Assembly: GCA_022565335.1 (NCBI GenBank)
Contig: JAIUMY010000012.1
Location: 1 to 49,145, forward strand
DNA length: 49,145 nt
Source of the DNA: Opitutales bacterium
GTDB lineage: Bacteria > Verrucomicrobiota > Verrucomicrobiia > Opitutales > T3Sed10-336
Direction: 5' to 3'
Part shown: piece by piece, positions 34,863 through 44,114 of the stretch
Position numbering within the stretch: position 1 is the stretch's first letter
Layout: the number at the start of each line of letters is the position of its first letter
Notes under the pieces: generated by a model
What the model saw: the letters and a program-made list of their open reading frames with translations, nothing else
Database searches by the model: none
What the model was told of the DNA's origin: nothing
Made by a program: the position numbers and the translations under genes

Positions 34863-35888
34863 ATGCCTGCAAAAAAATCACGATTAGGCCGGGGTTTGGG
34901 AGGGTTGTTGGCCGGCGGAGGAAAGTCTTCCAACTCTTCCGCGCCTGCCGCCAAACGCTCTTCGGAGAGTGCCTCCAGCGCACCGAAAAAAGCTTCCCGC
35001 CGCTCCGCTCCCGCCAAAAAGTCCGTTTCCGGAAAGAAACCCTCGAGCCCGCCCAAAAAAGCGCCCTCGCAAGATAAGCCGGAGGCTTTGCTGCCGGGGT
35101 TTCAGGAAATTCCGGTCAGTCACATCGTTCCCAGCCCGTACCAGCCCCGGCAACAAATCGAAGAAGACGCGCTGCACGAATTGTCCGAAAGCATTCGCTC
35201 GGAGGGTTTGTTGCAGCCGATTGTGGTCCGTCCCAATGGGAAGCAGTTTGAGCTGATTGCCGGGGAACGGCGCTGGCGGGCTTGCCAGCGCCTACGTCTG
35301 GCGACCATTTCGGCCAGAGTGATGGAAGTGAGTGATGCCTCCGCGGCTTCTCTGGCGTTGATTGAAAATTTGCAACGCGAAGGGCTCGACCCCATCGAGG
35401 AAGCCCACGGGTACCTCAGCTTGTTGGAAGACTTCGACCTGACTCAGGAGGCTGTTGCCGAACGCGTCGGCAAGGCGCGGGCCTCGGTTGCCAATGCTCT
35501 GCGCCTCCTTCGTCTGGAGCCCGAATTGCAGTCCTTTGTCAGCAAGGGACTGCTCAGCATTGGTCATGCAAAGTTGCTTTTGGGGGTGGAGGAATCCGAA
35601 AGCCGACTTCTTCTGGGTCGCCGCGTAATCGAGGAGGGCTTGAGTGTCCGGGCCTTGGAAAAAGCTCTGCAAGCTCGCAAAAACGGTGGGTCCACCCGTG
35701 CCCCGGGTGGCGCTTCCGCCAGCCCCGTCGAATCCACCGCGGTGCAGGCTCTCGAAAGAGACCTCGCCTCCCGGCTCAGCGCTCCGGTAAAGCTTCAGCA
35801 TTCTCCCAAAAAAGGGAAGTTGATTATCGAATACCGGGGAAATGACGACTTGCAGCGAATTCTGGAAAAGATGGGGCTTGCCCAGTAA
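34863..35888 (+). CDS. parB: Chromosome partitioning protein ParB
   Basis: ParB is a CTP-dependent DNA clamp that loads at parS sites near the origin and spreads. The 341 residues start with the usual RLGRGLGGLL peptide, which stimulates ParA. An unusual spacer of about 55 residues (about 20-75) rich in Ala, Ser, Pro and Lys follows. The CTP-binding domain has GERRWRA at 134-140 and ENLQRE near 168. The helix-turn-helix lies at about 194-215, and a C-terminal dimerisation domain ends the chain. A ParA gene is not adjacent; the LysM gene is upstream and a SulP transporter follows. I saw no clear parS site nearby, but I could not search exhaustively. A parB gene often marks the origin half of a chromosome. 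Confidence 0.94.
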   Translation: MPAKKSRLGRGLGGLLAGGGKSSNSSAPAAKRSSESASSAPKKASRRSAPAKKSVSGKKPSSPPKKAPSQDKPEALLPGFQEIPVSHIVPSPYQPRQQIEEDALHELSESIRSEGLLQPIVVRPNGKQFELIAGERRWRACQRLRLATISARVMEVSDASAASLALIENLQREGLDPIEEAHGYLSLLEDFDLTQEAVAERVGKARASVANALRLLRLEPELQSFVSKGLLSIGHAKLLLGVEESESRLLLGRRVIEEGLSVRALEKALQARKNGGSTRAPGGASASPVESTAVQALERDLASRLSAPVKLQHSPKKGKLIIEYRGNDDLQRILEKMGLAQ

Positions 35889-35940
35889 GCGAGGTTCTTG
35901 CAAGGTCTTCCTTTTGAACACCTGACGAAATCGCTGCAGA

Positions 35941-37809
35941 ATGACCGAAACGGACTCACCCAAGAGGCCTAACCGCGCCAAGGAAGAAGAAGGAGTTTTA
36001 CAAAACTCCCTCCCTTTGTTGCGGGAATTACACCACTATTCCAGAGGGAAATTCGGGAATGATTTGGTAGCCGGGTTGACTACCGGCATGGTCGCTGTTC
36101 CGGTCGTTCTCGGGTATTCCCTGATCGCCGGCTTGCCCCCGCAGATCCTTTTGAACTCCGCCATCATGGCGATGATTTTCTCGGCCCTGTTTATTTCGTC
36201 GAGGAATGTAACGTCAGCGCCGAGCACGACCATTTGTTTATTGTTTGCCAGTGTGGTGGTCACTACCGGCGCGGAGAATCCGCAAAGCGTAGCTATTTTG
36301 CTGGCGCTCTTGGTGGGGTTGATGACGATCGGTGCGGGATTGGTGAAACTGGGGAACCTTACCCGTTTCATTTCCCGGTCGGTTATTGTGGGCTTTTCGA
36401 CGGGGGTGGCCCTTTTGATTATTGCCAATCAGGTCAGTACCCTCGCCCAGACCTACAAGCCGAGTCAGGCGAATTTTTTCGAACTTCTGATTTCCTTCGT
36501 CTATGAAGTAGCGCAGGGGTATTTCAACCTGCCTGCGCTCTTTATCGGGATATTTACGATTTTAGTAATCATTGGTTTGAAGCGGAAAATGCCGCGTTTG
36601 CCTGCCCCCCTCGTTTTGGTGGCTTTCTTTGGTCTGCTCAGTGCTCTTTTTCACCTGCAAGACCGGCTGGGCTTACGGATTGTTGAGGACATCGGGGCCC
36701 TGGAATCCAAACTGCCCGCGCCGGACGGTTTGGGGGCGATTGCCGGATCCCTCGGGTTGATTCCCCAATTGATCACCCCGGCGCTGGCCATTGCCATTCT
36801 CGCAAGTTTGCAGAATGTGTCCCTGGCGAAAAATATCGGCTCCCGAACCGGTCAGCGCATCAACCCCAATCAGGAAATGGTGGGCCTGGGGGCCGGAAAC
36901 TTTATGGCGGGGCTTTTCGGCAGTATGCCGAATTCGGGTTCCTTTGTCTTGTCGGGAACCAATTTCAACAATCGTGGCAAGACCCAGGTGGCCTGCCTTC
37001 TCGCGGGGATTTCGCTGGCTTTGATCGTCCTTTTTGCCGGGCAATTCGCCAATTACATTCCCATTGCCTGCCTGGCGGGACTGCTCATTCTGGCCGCCGC
37101 CTCCATGATCAGTCCGGAGGCCATTCGTATTTCCGTATTTTCCACCCGTTCCGATGCCACGGTCTTTTTTGTGACTTTGGGGAGTACGCTCTTCTTCAGT
37201 CTGGAAAATGCCATTTTCATCGGGGTTGGAACTTCGCTGGTTCTCTTTCTGAAAAAAGCGGCAAGTCCCGCCTTGGTCGAATACGCTTTTGATGATGGGG
37301 GGGAATTGCGCGCGGTTGAAGATGAGAAGCAACGGAACAACAACCAGATTTCCATCATTCACGTTGAGGGGGAATTGTTTTTCGGGGCTTCCGAGTTGTT
37401 CCAGGACCAAATTCGCCGCATCGCCAACGATCAGGATATTCGGGTTTTCATACTCCGGCTCAAGAATGCCCGGCACCTGGATGCCACCGCCGTTTTCGCC
37501 CTCCAGCAATTGCTCGAATATCTCAACAAAACCAACCGGTTCATCATAATTAGCGGCATCACTCCGGATGTCGAACGGGTCATTATCAATAGCGGCACCG
37601 CCGATAAGATCGGACGGGAAAATATCTTTCAGGCCGAAAACAATCCCACCATGAGCACCAAACGGGCACTCATGCGCGCCGCCCACTTGCTGCAAACCAG
37701 CAGCCCCGACATCCGGATTTTTTACGACCGCGAGAAAGACAAAAACAAAGACCAAGCGGAAGCTGAGCCGTCCGATGACCGCCCCAAAGATCCCGAATAC
37801 GTGATCTAA
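35941..37809 (+). CDS. SulP-family anion transporter with STAS domain
   Basis: The 622-residue carrier has the SLC26/SulP layout: an N-terminal helical bundle (about 30-440, opening with DLVAGLTTGMVAVPVVLGYSLIAGLPPQ) and a cytoplasmic STAS domain (about 465-575) with IHVEGELFFGASELF and LDATAVFALQQLL. A charged C-terminal tail follows. Bacterial members move sulfate, bicarbonate or dicarboxylates; the sequence does not tell which. No carbonic anhydrase or sulfur-assimilation gene is near. It starts 52 bases after parB. Confidence 0.92.
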   Translation: MTETDSPKRPNRAKEEEGVLQNSLPLLRELHHYSRGKFGNDLVAGLTTGMVAVPVVLGYSLIAGLPPQILLNSAIMAMIFSALFISSRNVTSAPSTTICLLFASVVVTTGAENPQSVAILLALLVGLMTIGAGLVKLGNLTRFISRSVIVGFSTGVALLIIANQVSTLAQTYKPSQANFFELLISFVYEVAQGYFNLPALFIGIFTILVIIGLKRKMPRLPAPLVLVAFFGLLSALFHLQDRLGLRIVEDIGALESKLPAPDGLGAIAGSLGLIPQLITPALAIAILASLQNVSLAKNIGSRTGQRINPNQEMVGLGAGNFMAGLFGSMPNSGSFVLSGTNFNNRGKTQVACLLAGISLALIVLFAGQFANYIPIACLAGLLILAAASMISPEAIRISVFSTRSDATVFFVTLGSTLFFSLENAIFIGVGTSLVLFLKKAASPALVEYAFDDGGELRAVEDEKQRNNNQISIIHVEGELFFGASELFQDQIRRIANDQDIRVFILRLKNARHLDATAVFALQQLLEYLNKTNRFIIISGITPDVERVIINSGTADKIGRENIFQAENNPTMSTKRALMRAAHLLQTSSPDIRIFYDREKDKNKDQAEAEPSDDRPKDPEYVI

Positions 37810-37945
37810 GTTTGCCGATCCCCCAGGTTATTGGCTGTTTCGTCGGAGGCCGGGCCCGCCACCATACCGAAAAACCGGTCCCGCCAAGGGTGCGTATGTG
37901 GGGTTGACCCGTGGGGTCGATTCTTTAAGATGAAATCTTTTTTCT

Positions 37946-39343
37946 ATGAATCGGGTATATATCAAGACCTATGGATGCCAAATGAATGAGCGCGACTCGG
38001 AAGCCGTGGCGTCCATGCTGCGCGAGAAGGGGTATACCATTTTGGACCGGGAGGAAGAGGCGGATGTTATCTTGTTGAACACCTGCAGCGTGCGGGACCA
38101 AGCCGAGCAAAAGGCTATCGGCAAAATGGGCTATCTGGCCAAGCGGAAGCGGGAAAACCCCAACCTCATTATTGGCTTTATGGGTTGCATGGCCCAAAAT
38201 CGCGGAGCCACGCTCTTGGACCAATTGCCGGATGTGGACCTTATCGTCGGCACTCAGCGCTATCACCACGTTCCGGAGTATCTGGAAAAACTACAATCCC
38301 AACGTGACGAGGGGATTCCCAAACCCTCCTCGATTGTCGATTTGGAGGAAGAGGAAGGGTCCCAAAACGAAATCAAAGAGCATTTGGAAGGTAGCCGGAA
38401 GGTTTCCGCTTTCGTCTCCATCATGCAGGGCTGCAATATGGCCTGCCGTTTCTGTATCGTTCCCAAGACCCGGGGCAGCGAGCGCTCCCGCCCGATTCCC
38501 CAAATCGTTCGGGAAGTGGAGGAATTGGCCGCCCGGGGAACCCGGGAAGTGACTCTTTTGGGACAGATCGTGACCAGCTATGGCCAAGGGGTGATTCCGC
38601 GCAAGGACGGAAAGGGCGCCTTTGTGCAACTTCTCGAGGAAATTGAGCAAATTGAGGGTATCGACCGTATTCGTTTTACCTCGCCGCACCCGCGCGGATT
38701 TCGCCAGGACCTGGCCGACGCCTTTCGCCGCCTCAACAAATTGTGTGAATGCGTGCATCTGCCCCTGCAATCCGGGTCCAATCGGATCCTCAAGGCCATG
38801 AACCGTCCGTATTCGCGGGAAAAATACCTGGATATCGTGGCCAGTCTGCGGCGCAGTGTTCCGGACATGTATTTTTCCACCGACATCATTGTCGGCTTCC
38901 CGGGGGAGACCGAGGAGGACTTTCAGGAAACCTGCGATCTTTTTCAGGAAGTCAGCTACGATATGGCGTACATCTTCAAATATAGCCCGCGCAGTGGCAC
39001 TCCGGCGGCCGAAATGGAAGGGGATTTGCCCGACGAGGTCAAAGAAGAGCGAAACCAACGGCTGTTGCAGTTGTTGCACGAAAATTCGCTGCGCCGAAAC
39101 CAGTCTCTGGTAGGTAGCGTGCAAGAGGTTCTCGTGGAAGGGCCCAGCCGAAAAGGCGATGCCCTCATGGGGCGTACCCGGGGCAATCGGGTGGTCCATT
39201 TCCCCGGCCAGGATCGCCTCATCGGGACCTTGTTGCCGGTTCGGGTGGATCGGGCTACGGTGAGCGCGTTGTACGGGGAACCGGTGATTTCCGAAAGCGC
39301 GGTAGCGCCGGAGGAGGTTCTCTCCTCAACCAGCGCCAGATAA
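37946..39343 (+). CDS. miaB: tRNA-2-methylthio-N6-dimethylallyladenosine synthase
   Basis: MiaB is a radical-SAM enzyme that adds a methylthio group to the dimethylallyl-adenosine at position 37 of tRNAs reading codons that begin with U. The 465 residues show the UPF0004 domain with cysteines 11, 47 and 81 for the auxiliary iron-sulfur cluster. The radical-SAM CxxxCxxC at 163-170 reads MQGCNMACRFCIVP. A C-terminal TRAM domain (about 380-445) binds the tRNA. The contexts YGCQMNERDSE and NTCSVRDQAEQK separate it from MtaB and RimO. It is spaced 25 bases from the following membrane-protein gene. Confidence 0.96.
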   Translation: MNRVYIKTYGCQMNERDSEAVASMLREKGYTILDREEEADVILLNTCSVRDQAEQKAIGKMGYLAKRKRENPNLIIGFMGCMAQNRGATLLDQLPDVDLIVGTQRYHHVPEYLEKLQSQRDEGIPKPSSIVDLEEEEGSQNEIKEHLEGSRKVSAFVSIMQGCNMACRFCIVPKTRGSERSRPIPQIVREVEELAARGTREVTLLGQIVTSYGQGVIPRKDGKGAFVQLLEEIEQIEGIDRIRFTSPHPRGFRQDLADAFRRLNKLCECVHLPLQSGSNRILKAMNRPYSREKYLDIVASLRRSVPDMYFSTDIIVGFPGETEEDFQETCDLFQEVSYDMAYIFKYSPRSGTPAAEMEGDLPDEVKEERNQRLLQLLHENSLRRNQSLVGSVQEVLVEGPSRKGDALMGRTRGNRVVHFPGQDRLIGTLLPVRVDRATVSALYGEPVISESAVAPEEVLSSTSAR

Positions 39344-39367
39344 CTCACAAACTCTCCTCCTGCGCTT

Positions 39368-39904
39368 ATGTCCTTAACGTTGGCTACCACTTTTCTCGGG
39401 TTTTTGTTTCTCCTTGCCGGAGCCTTTCTGGTTTCGGGGCACGAACAGGTGCGCTATTGGACCCGAATTTTCCCCCGCTCGGAAACCGCCTCCTGGGTGC
39501 TTATGACGATTGCCGGAGGCTGGTTTCTTTGGCATGTGTGGCATTTGGGGGAAGCCGACTTCGGTCAGTTCCGGGGGATTTTATTTTTAGTCTTTGCCGC
39601 CCTTGCCGTGTTGAGTTGTCTGTATGCCAAAGATTTTCTCTCCGTTCGGGCGGCCTGTATCCTTTTCCTGCTTCTGGCCAATGTTTTTCTGGGGGCCGCC
39701 TTCATGCAGGAGCCTCTCAGCCGCTTGTTTATGGTAACCCCGGTTTACCTGGGGATCATTCTGGCTCTTTATCTCACCCTGTCCCCCTTTCGCTTGCGGG
39801 ATTTCTTTGAGTGGATTTGGCAGGAGCCCTTCCGTTTTCGCCTGACCGGAGGATTGTTTCTCGGCTACGGCCTGTTCCTTTTTGTTCTACCTCTGAGCTA
39901 TTGA
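39368..39904 (+). CDS. Six-helix membrane protein of unknown function
   Basis: The 178-residue product is almost wholly hydrophobic with about six membrane helices (near 7-24, 42-57, 70-88, 92-112, 118-138 and 157-175). It contains no motif I recognise. It lies between miaB and gmk with gaps of 24 and seven bases, so it is co-transcribed with gmk and possibly with miaB. This linkage gives no direct clue to its role. Confidence 0.75.
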   Translation: MSLTLATTFLGFLFLLAGAFLVSGHEQVRYWTRIFPRSETASWVLMTIAGGWFLWHVWHLGEADFGQFRGILFLVFAALAVLSCLYAKDFLSVRAACILFLLLANVFLGAAFMQEPLSRLFMVTPVYLGIILALYLTLSPFRLRDFFEWIWQEPFRFRLTGGLFLGYGLFLFVLPLSY

Positions 39905-39911
39905 TTGATTT

Positions 39912-40571
39912 ATGAGTATCGTGAAATCTTCCTCGGCCGAAGAAGGTGTGGTCCTGACCCGCAAAACCGAAGGCTTGTTGTTTATTGTGAGTGGACCTGC
40001 CGGAAGCGGAAAAACCACTCTTTGCGACCGTCTTCTGGCCGATAACCCTGAAGTGGCCCGCATTGTCACCGCCACCAGTCGGCCTCCCCGGGAAGGAGAG
40101 ATCGATGGTAAGGATTATTACTTTTTTTCCGAGGATGGCTTTCGCGAGCGCATCGAAAATGGTGAGTTCTTCGAGTGGGCCCGGGTCCATAACCATTATT
40201 ATGGATGCTTGCGCCGTGAAGTCCGCGGAAAGATTCAGGAAAACCAAGACCTTCTCTTAAATATCGATGTGCAGGGCGCGACGACCTTTCGGAAGGAAGT
40301 CCGGGCGGATGATCTTCTTCGCGGCAAATTGGTTACCGTTTTCGTTTGTCCCCCTTCGACGGCGGAAATTCGCCGTCGGCTAGAAGACCGGGCTCAGGAC
40401 GAGCAAGCCGAAATACAACGGCGTTTGAAGAACGCCGAAGAAGAGATCCGCCAATGGCGCTATTACGACTACTGTCTTTTGTCCGGAACCCGGGAGGAGG
40501 ATTATCAAAATTTCCGTTCCATCTTCAACGCCGAGAAAATGCGCAACCGGCAGAAAGTCAATCCCACCTGA
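39912..40571 (+). CDS. gmk: Guanylate kinase
   Basis: Gmk phosphorylates GMP to GDP with ATP, an essential step of purine nucleotide salvage and synthesis. The 219 residues include the P-loop GPAGSGKTT (about 28-36), the GMP-binding segment TSRPPREGEIDGKDYYF and GEFFEWARVHNHYYG, and the lid region. An N-terminal extension of about 20 residues precedes the first strand. The usual partner rpoZ is not next to it; a GT4 glycosyltransferase follows after 61 bases. A GAGCCG/CGGCTC hairpin without a T run sits at its stop codon. Confidence 0.95.
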   Translation: MSIVKSSSAEEGVVLTRKTEGLLFIVSGPAGSGKTTLCDRLLADNPEVARIVTATSRPPREGEIDGKDYYFFSEDGFRERIENGEFFEWARVHNHYYGCLRREVRGKIQENQDLLLNIDVQGATTFRKEVRADDLLRGKLVTVFVCPPSTAEIRRRLEDRAQDEQAEIQRRLKNAEEEIRQWRYYDYCLLSGTREEDYQNFRSIFNAEKMRNRQKVNPT

Positions 40572-40632
40572 GCCGAGTTCTCCGGCTCGCCAGGAATTCG
40601 TTTACTCAGTTAACCAAAAACCTTTTATCATT

Positions 40633-42012
40633 ATGGCTACAATCGCCTTTATTCAACATCGCCTGGGGCGTACCGACGGGGTTTCCCTGGAGGTCGACAA
40701 ATGGCGGCTGATTCTTGAACGCCTGGGGCATAAAGTTCTCTACCTGGCGGGTAATGAGGATGCTCCGGACGGATATTTTATCCCCGAACTCTACCCCCTC
40801 GACCCCACCACCAACCGGATTCTCCACAATGCCACCCGGGAATTAAAGGATTATCCCAACGGGAAGGCCCTCATGGACGAGGTCACGGCCCATGCGGCGA
40901 AGATCAAACCGCGCATCGTGGAGTTCTTACAAAAGGAAAACATCGATCTTGTTTTTCCCAACAACCTGGTTTCCGTAGGGTACAATTTGCCGGGAATGAA
41001 AGCCTTGGTGGAGGCCTTGGAGGAAACGGGCGTGAAAGCGGTTTGCCACAATCACGATTTCTGGTGGGAAGACAGCGGGGAAGTCTATCCAACTTGCCCC
41101 GAAGTGATCGAATTTTATGAAAAATATGCCCCACCGGTAGCTCCGCAAATCAGTCATTGTGTGATCAATCGCATCGGGCAGCGGGAATTGAAAGCCCGCA
41201 AAGGCGTTGATTCCCGCGTGGTGCCCAACGTTTTCGATTTTCAACAACCCAGCTGGGAAGCCGATGAGTACAACGCCGATTTCCGTGAAGCCATTGGACT
41301 CGGTCCCCATGATTTGTTTTTCCTCCAAGCCACCCGGGTTCTCGACCGCAAGGGCATCGAGCTGGCTATTGAGGTGATTGCCGAATTGCAAAAACCGGAA
41401 AATCGCCACCGTCTGGAGGCCTGTCCTCTTTATGATGGGCGAACTTTTGGCCCCGGGGAGCAGATCGTTTTGGTTTGCGCCGGGTATGTTGAGGTGATCG
41501 GTTTGAGTGGCAGTTATGCCGCCAGCCTCCAGGCCAAAGCTGATGAATTGGGCGTTAAAATCATCTGGTGTGCGGATCAGGTCAAGCATAGCCGGGGGAA
41601 AGAGGATGGGCGGAAGATTTATTCCCTCTGGGACTCTTATGTGGCCGCCGATTTTGTCACCTATCCGAGTTATTGGGAGGGTTGGGGGAACCAGTTGATC
41701 GAGGCCGTTTACGCCAAAAAGCCCGTTCTTCTCTTTGAATATCCGGTCTATGTCACCGACTTGCGGGAGGCCGGATTCGAGGTCGTTTCGCTGGGAACGG
41801 AGTTGGGCCCGCGGGATGACCGCGATTTGGTAACCGTTCCCGGGGAACGTGTTCGCGCGGCCACCGATCAAGTCATCACCTACCTCCAGGAGCCAAATCT
41901 GCGCAAGACTGCGGTGGAAAAGAATTTTCAATCCGCCGCCGAACGCTATTCCTACGAGGCATTGGAGACCATTATCCGCGAGATCCTGCACGAAAACGGC
42001 ATCAAGTCCTGA
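40633..42012 (+). CDS. GT4-family glycosyltransferase
   Basis: The 459-residue protein has two Rossmann-like halves of a GT-B enzyme. The N-terminal half opens with IAFIQHRLGRTDGVSLEVDKW. The C-terminal half has TRVLDRKGIELAIEVI and the donor-binding segment SYWEGWGNQLIEAVYAKKPVLLFE, a variant of the E-x7-E element. No signal peptide or membrane helix is present, so it acts in the cytoplasm. The DGVSLEV opening is shared by retaining enzymes that make glucosylglycerate-type or mannosylglucosylglycerate solutes, which would suit an organism with a BCCT osmolyte carrier, but the acceptor is not shown by the sequence. It may equally serve a cell-surface glycan. Confidence 0.82.
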   Translation: MATIAFIQHRLGRTDGVSLEVDKWRLILERLGHKVLYLAGNEDAPDGYFIPELYPLDPTTNRILHNATRELKDYPNGKALMDEVTAHAAKIKPRIVEFLQKENIDLVFPNNLVSVGYNLPGMKALVEALEETGVKAVCHNHDFWWEDSGEVYPTCPEVIEFYEKYAPPVAPQISHCVINRIGQRELKARKGVDSRVVPNVFDFQQPSWEADEYNADFREAIGLGPHDLFFLQATRVLDRKGIELAIEVIAELQKPENRHRLEACPLYDGRTFGPGEQIVLVCAGYVEVIGLSGSYAASLQAKADELGVKIIWCADQVKHSRGKEDGRKIYSLWDSYVAADFVTYPSYWEGWGNQLIEAVYAKKPVLLFEYPVYVTDLREAGFEVVSLGTELGPRDDRDLVTVPGERVRAATDQVITYLQEPNLRKTAVEKNFQSAAERYSYEALETIIREILHENGIKS

Positions 42013-42042
42013 ACCTTTTTTCGGTCGCCCAAGGGATGTCTT

Positions 42043-42163
42043 GGTAGGGCTCGCGTTTGCGCGATGCCGTCGCGGAGGGATTGGGCGAGGGCACTTCCCA
42101 AGGAAACGCCTTGTCCAGCGGCCTGCGGAAGCCTTTGGCAAGAGTGCAGGGTCTCCACAGGCG
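42043..42163 (+). repeat. Intergenic dispersed repeat, copy A
   Basis: This 121-base stretch fills most of the gap between the glycosyltransferase and the convergent PhoU gene. It aligns with the reverse complement of 48867-48984 over its whole length. Shared blocks are AGGGCTCGC, GCGATGCCGTCGCGG, AACGCC, GCCTGCG, AAGC.TTTGGC, GCAGG and TCTCCAC, with small gaps between. It has no open frame of its own. The similarity extends weakly a few bases to the left (GTCTTG). It looks like a dispersed, probably folded, non-coding element. Confidence 0.75.
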
Positions 42164-42216
42164 GCCCTGCACAAGGGGAGCCCCCCACAGGAACGATGGT
42201 AGAGCCCGCGTTTTCC

Positions 42217-42900
42217 TCAGAGCTCTCCCAACTTTTTCTCCTTGTAGCCAATCCGGTGAAAGGGGTTGACCACACTGGTCACGATATTCCGGGAATGGCC
42301 GCCGATTCTTTTCAAGTAGCGGGCATAAAGGGAAACCGCAGTGGCCGTCGGGGCCTCGAGGTCCGGGGCTTTCCCTTCAATGATATGGCGAATGATATCC
42401 TCGCATTCCTTTGATAAGGAATCTTTGTACCAATGCATCACGTCCCGCGCCAAATCGATGTCATGGTGTTGAAAAGCCTTTACGGTGGAGGAAAAAATAT
42501 CCGTGGTCTTCTTCTCGACGGTAGTCAGGCGTTCCTCCAAAGACCCGGCATCAAGACGGGCCGTATGGTACTGCGCCAAATCATAGATGTTTTTGGCGTA
42601 GTCGCCGATTCGTTCGATATCAATAATGATGCTCACCAGAACCAGGCCGGACTGCAGGTCCGAGGCCCCGCTTACGGTTAAATGGGTCAGGACCTTTTGT
42701 CGGACCTCCCGCTCGAATCGGTTGATCTCCTTGTCCTTTTGCAATACATCGATATCGAAGCCTCCTTGCTCATGTTCCCGCAGGGAATGGACCGAGGCTT
42801 GGTACATTTCCAAGTCCAGGCGTAGCATTCGGTGGGATTCATCAAGAGCCTGGGTTAGAAGGTTATCGCGTTGAAAGTATTGGAGAAAATTACGCCACAT
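42217..42900 (-). CDS. PhoU-domain protein
   Basis: The 227 residues are all helical. They contain PhoU-type repeats, with KDKEINRFEREVRQKVL and SIIIDIERIGDYAKNI as the recognisable parts, where acidic residues bind metal clusters. In many bacteria this domain is fused to the C terminus of the Na/Pi cotransporter. Here it is a separate gene starting 27 bases after the NptA-like gene, so it probably regulates or couples to that transporter. It is unlikely to be the PhoU of the Pst system, since no pst or phoR/phoB gene is near. Confidence 0.88.
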   Translation of the reverse strand: MWRNFLQYFQRDNLLTQALDESHRMLRLDLEMYQASVHSLREHEQGGFDIDVLQKDKEINRFEREVRQKVLTHLTVSGASDLQSGLVLVSIIIDIERIGDYAKNIYDLAQYHTARLDAGSLEERLTTVEKKTTDIFSSTVKAFQHHDIDLARDVMHWYKDSLSKECEDIIRHIIEGKAPDLEAPTATAVSLYARYLKRIGGHSRNIVTSVVNPFHRIGYKEKKLGEL

Positions 42901-42927
42901 AGTTGATATTGGATGAGGGGTTGGAAG

Positions 42928-44067
42928 CTAGGGGAGGAGTAGAATCCCCAGGAAGGGGATGATAAAATATATTCCCGCGACCACCGCAAAGGGAAACCAT
43001 CTTTTGTGAAAAGCGGTATTTCCGCAGAATTCGGCAATCCGCATCGGAATACGGCGCAAGGGAGGAATGGACCAGATAACGACAATCCCGGTGACATTAA
43101 AGAGTAAATGACTGAAGGCCGCGACAATGGCCACACTGTTGCCGGTCGCCAGGGCCGCCAGCATCGCCGTCATGGTGGTGCCCATGTTCGAGCCGAGACA
43201 GTAGGGATAGACCTGTGCCAGCCGCAAAATTCCGGCGGCCGCCAACGGGACGACCAGCGCCGTGGGGACCGAACTGGTCTGCACCGCGAAGGTAAAGAAA
43301 AGCCCGAAAAACATCGCCCGCCGCCAGTTGCGGAAAAGGTGCTTGTCGAAAAAGGCTTCGAGCTTGTGCAGCACCAGACTCCGCAGCAATTTTACAATGC
43401 ACAGCAGCATGCCATAGGTAAGGACAATGGTCAGAACGAGCAGCAAAATAGGCTGTCCCTGAACAATCCAGGCAAGGAAGTCGATGGTCGGCTCGGTGGC
43501 CGCTTTGAGCGGATTGCTCAAACGCATTCCGCCCACCCCTTCAAAAAGGTCGCCACAAAGCTTGGCGGTATGCCGAAGGTACCCCGTGGCCAACTCCAGC
43601 GGGAAAAGAACGAGTGCGGCGCAGAGATTGAAAGAGGAATGTACCGTGGATGCGGAAAAAGCCCGGCGTAGCTCTTCGGGTCGGCTGGCATGGCCGAGGG
43701 ACACCAACATGCTGGTGATCGAAGTTCCGATGTTTGCCCCCATGATCATAAAGACCGCCCCCTCCAACGACAAGGCGCCCCCGGCAACCATCCCGACTAT
43801 AATGGACGTTGACGTGGAGGAGCTTTGAACCAAAGAGGTCGCCAGGATGCCAATGAAAAGCGCCGTTAACGGATTGCTGGTAGCGGTCAATACCCGGTCG
43901 GCAAAGTCTTTTCCGAAAAGCTTGAACGCCTCGCCCATTCCGCCGACGCCAACGACGAACAGGTAGAGACATAGGAAGATCGAGGCAACCTTCAGCAGAA
44001 ACAGAACTCTATGGCGATTCATGGCAAAGCGTTTGTCGCGGGTTGTGCCGTTGCTCGACAAAGGCAT
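42928..44067 (-). CDS. Sodium-dependent phosphate transporter (NptA/PNaS family)
   Basis: The 379-residue carrier has two inverted repeats of membrane helices, each marked by a QSS motif (LVQSSSTSTSIIVGMV near residue 76 and AVQTSSVPTALVVP in the second half). These form the phosphate and sodium sites in the SLC34-like family. A GANIGTSITSML segment follows the first. ATG 44067 follows a GGGG run closely. ATG 44022 (MNRHRVLF) is an equally possible start. The regulatory PhoU domain is encoded by the next gene. It diverges from the membrane-fusion/ABC pair. Confidence 0.9.
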   Translation of the reverse strand: MPLSSNGTTRDKRFAMNRHRVLFLLKVASIFLCLYLFVVGVGGMGEAFKLFGKDFADRVLTATSNPLTALFIGILATSLVQSSSTSTSIIVGMVAGGALSLEGAVFMIMGANIGTSITSMLVSLGHASRPEELRRAFSASTVHSSFNLCAALVLFPLELATGYLRHTAKLCGDLFEGVGGMRLSNPLKAATEPTIDFLAWIVQGQPILLLVLTIVLTYGMLLCIVKLLRSLVLHKLEAFFDKHLFRNWRRAMFFGLFFTFAVQTSSVPTALVVPLAAAGILRLAQVYPYCLGSNMGTTMTAMLAALATGNSVAIVAAFSHLLFNVTGIVVIWSIPPLRRIPMRIAEFCGNTAFHKRWFPFAVVAGIYFIIPFLGILLLP

Positions 44068-44114
44068 TTCCCCAGGAGGTCCTGATGGGACCGCATGACT
44101 TCTGTTTCAGCATC

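Noticed and set aside
36673-37755. Open frame of 360 codons opposite the SulP gene
   Set aside because: Antisense to a clear transporter with STAS domain. The translation is low-complexity and unlike any family.
37906-37918. GACCC-GTG-GGGTC hairpin after the SulP gene as a terminator
   Set aside because: The stem is only five base pairs, the loop is tight and the following bases (GATTCTTT) are a poor T run, so I did not list it.
40570-40588. GAGCCG/CGGCTC hairpin at the gmk stop codon
   Set aside because: A perfect six-base-pair stem but no T run. It overlaps the stop codon and may be chance.
40927-42174. Open frame of 415 codons opposite the glycosyltransferase
   Set aside because: It spans the reverse strand of the GT4 gene and runs into the intergenic repeat. 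No motif or start signal.
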